The notes under the pieces: generated by a model
Databases searched by the model: none
The model's input: the letters and a program-made list of their open reading frames with translations, nothing else
Told to the model about the DNA's origin: nothing
Shown: in pieces, positions 61,171-64,000 of the stretch
How positions within the stretch are numbered: position 1 is the stretch's first letter
How the letters are laid out: every line of letters starts with the position of its first letter
Origin: Ampelomyces quisqualis
Taxonomy: Eukaryota > Ascomycota > Dothideomycetes > Pleosporales > Phaeosphaeriaceae
Reading direction: 5' to 3'
DNA: 64,000 bases
Assembly: GCA_018398575.1 (NCBI GenBank)
Contig: JAGTXZ010000005.1
Location: 3,410,001-3,474,000 of the forward strand
Translations under genes and position numbers: made by a program

Positions 61171-64000
61171 GTAATGTAACGTTAGAATCTAGTTTATAAT
61201 TAGAGTAATTTATATCCTATCTTTTAGAATAACCTAGCTTGTTAACTAAGAATAGCAATTTTAAAGTTGTTTTTTAAGTTATATTAAAGTAGAACACCTA
61301 AGCTACTCTAACAAGATCTATAATGCAGTCTACTAACACTTATATTATATTATTATTTTCTTTATCTACTATTTAAGGACGTAGCGTTAATTTACTAGCT
61401 AGTTTTACTCTTTAATATCTTGCAATTCTAGCCTAGCTTAACATATTAGCTAGATTCTAGAAAAGTGTTACAATAGTGCTAAAGGACAAGAGCGCTATTA
61501 TCTGTTCTAAGTTAGTATAGAATATTACAAAAGTGTTACTTTGCAATACAAAGTTCTGCAAACGCACAGAAAATATACTAACCTTTACTTTAGTTAGTAG
61601 TATAAGATTTTTATATATAATAAAGTTGTAGAGCGCTGTCTTTATATACTAGCAGGCTAAAGAGTTATCTATTTGTCTTAGTTTACGTTGCTATTTAGAA
61701 TCTATCCTTACATTTATATAACGTATAAAGTAGTATACTATAGGCGTTAGATCTTTTTTAGTTACTATTATTAAACTATTTTCTTTAGAGGTTATATTAC
61801 TCTATTAAGTATGCGTTCTTTGCTCTTAGATTATAGTGCTAATTTCTGCGCTTTAATACTTATATAGTGTTAATATAGTAAATATCTTTATTATTTGTAA
61901 AAACTGCTCTAGCAACTATTATGCATAACTAGCTAGAGAGCTAAAGTCTTAAATATTCTAGCCTAGGTAGAGTAGGTAATAGAATTGTATAGTACATAAT
62001 AGAAGTAGGTCTAGATTACTTTTATAATACAGACTCTTGTATTTATATAAGAATAACTATATATATATATTAACCTCTGCAATTTCTGCACTTATAAAGT
62101 TCTATTAGCTAGTGTAGTAGAGTAGCTAATAGTACTATAGAAAGTTTGCTGCATACTGCTTTAGCAGAAAGTAAGCTATAGCAAGAGCGCTATATGTTAA
62201 GAAAAATAATTACTATTTATATATAGTCTAATTAGTAAAGCTGCCTATTACCCTTAGAGTAGTTCTTACGTAAGTAAGCACTATTACATGCAACACTGCT
62301 ATGCTGCAGTTAATAAGTACTTAATTAGTATTTAGTATTACTTATAGATATTTCTCTATATTCTAGCTCTTAGTTTAATACTTTGTGCCTTTCTAAAGGT
62401 AGAATATAGATTTTAGTATATTGTAGTTTATAGAGTGCATAGTATTAATAAAGAAACTTCTTAGGAAATAGAGGGTTAGAATGTTAACTAGGATAGACTA
62501 ACAGTTAATACCTAGGTCTCTCTTAAGTACTTTAAAGCTTCTCTTAGTCTTTTCTGTTTACTAGTGCTGCTTAATTTGTTAAATCTGTTTTTACATATCT
62601 ACGTTAATAGTAGTAGCTGTGTTATCTATATATAAGTAGAAGTACTTACTACTTTTACCTATTATTCTACTAAACGTACACATATAACAGCTTTGTTTTG
62701 CCTTTCTAGAATGTTTTGTACCTATAATATCTGCAATTACTAGTCTGTCTCTAGTAACTAAGATTAGGTAAGCTTTAAGTGTAAAATTTATGTTTATTAC
62801 TCTATTACAAGCATAAACCCTTTAACGCAACTTGTGTAGCTTTGTAATTAACAAGTTAAGCTATATATTAGCATAGTCTTTGTTAAATTCTCTAAGTATA
62901 ATATAAGTAGTTAACGCATTTAATACGTTATCCTTTACTAATAGATGTAGGTTAAGAACGTATATTATAACAGGCGTAACGCTTTAGCGTTTCTTTAGGT
63001 TCTTAACTATACTAATAGCGTTAAGCGTAAGATGCATAGCCAATTTGCAATAATCTTAGAAATATCTATGTTTCTAGTATTTCTAAAACTAGCTTCTATT
63101 AAATATATTAGTGCAAGCTCTTGTGTTAGGCTAGGATAGATTAAATGTTACCTAGTATACTAATAGCTGCACTAAGCGTGTAGTATAGCTATATTAAAGT
63201 TAAAGTTATAGAATAAGTAGTAGGTATTTAAAAGTGTACCTTAGTTACCTGTTATTATTGTATTACTACTAGTTACAAACTAGGTACACTAATATAGTAA
63301 GTAGTCTACTTATATACGCTACACATCTATTTATATAGCAGTGTATAGAAATAGGTTAAATAAGGTTACTAACTAACTTGCTAAGTATCTTGTAACCTGT
63401 CTGTGTAGAATTACTAATATCTATATTATAATACGTTTTAAGTACTATATAAATTCTTCTTATTTTCTCTCTTAGTGTGCTATAGAAAGTATTAAATATA
63501 TCTAGATCTTCTATATATATATTGTCTTTGTTCCTAGTTAAAGTAGTAGGTATTTCTTTTATCTAATTATATATACCTAAATAGTCTTCTTTATCTATGT
63601 TTTTATTAACACTATTCTAATCTAAAGAGCTAAAACTTAGTGTAAGCTCTAGGACAATTACTCTATTGTCTTAGGTTTATATATCTTTATTTAATATCAA
63701 AATATCTAACAATCTATTAGTGTTAAAAGAGATACTATAGTAATAGCAGGCTATTTTATAGCGCTTTCTTTGTTTAGTTGTAATAAAGTAGGTAGCGCCT
63801 CTATGTAATAGTAACTAGTATTTACACTATACTCTTTGTAAGCTATATATTAATATAGTAGAAACATTTAGATAGTAGACATACTAGTTATCTAACTACG
63901 TGTGTTAATTATATATATAAAAGAGTAGTAAGCGCCTATAGTAAGGTAGAAGATATATTAAGCAGAGACACGCAAGTCTCTTACTACAAGAGTAGTAACC
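61171..64000. repeat. AT-rich, gene-free block (RIP-like), extends past window end
   Basis: About 2.8 kb of visibly AT-rich sequence dominated by TA, TTA and CTA steps, with no open frame of note on either strand, no signal peptide, no splice patterns and no GC-rich codon structure. The abrupt change at about 60900 from ordinary GC content is typical of RIP-degraded transposon islands in Pleosporales. No ancestral element can be recognised by eye. Confidence 0.75.

Overview
The window is nuclear DNA of a filamentous ascomycete, most likely a Dothideomycete (Pleosporales-like). The evidence is dense single genes on both strands, short introns (about 44-90 bp) with GTRNGT-type donors and CTGAC/CTAAC branch sites, fungus-specific families (Lam/Ltc1 sterol transporter, GH17 with a Ser/Thr tail, Zn2Cys6 regulator, small Cys-rich secreted proteins), an arginine attenuator peptide upstream of the arginine-specific carbamoyl-phosphate synthetase, and an AT-rich block of the kind left by repeat-induced point mutation. 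Gene models below were joined by reading splice sites and checking phase by hand. Species placement is inference.

Layout. 1-12162: 3' part of midasin (MDN1/REA1). 12350-16100: small secreted Cys-rich gene with a GC-AG intron, a 298-bp TIR element, a secreted effector-like protein and a small gene broken by an in-frame TGA. 16099-22843: kelch protein, a TA-flanked AT-rich element, ALG5 and a HELTH-motif protein. 23100-29745: GH17 glucanase-like protein, divergent ILV3 with a Gcn4/CpcA-type palindrome, a hypothetical gene and a repeat-rich secreted protein. 29746-32713: a 3-kb stretch without convincing genes that carries a 145-bp foldback element. 32714-43184: Ser/Thr kinase, coiled-coil protein, CDC42, and a regulator with two zinc clusters. 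43185-50251: GH3 beta-glucosidase, CPA1 with its spliced uORF, and an MIT-like coiled-coil protein. 50616-57077: Lam/Ltc1 sterol transporter and an Acinus-like SAP protein. 57774-64000: decaying subtelomere-like or RIP-border zone with a rhodopsin-like pseudogene, a tRNA-Ser, a truncated MFS transporter, a minisatellite and about 2.8 kb of gene-free AT-rich DNA.

The genes do not form an obvious cluster. Two (ILV3 and CPA1) are amino-acid biosynthetic genes with visible regulatory features: a bZIP palindrome and a translational attenuator uORF.

The most unusual object is the tRNA-Ser(GCU) gene at 59875-60027. Besides the normal anticodon-loop intron it carries a 49-bp insertion in the D loop. 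The insertion starts GTAAGT, has a GCTAAC branch-like motif and ends AAAG; its exact removal restores a canonical tRNA. It looks like a spliceosomal intron or introner inside a Pol III gene.
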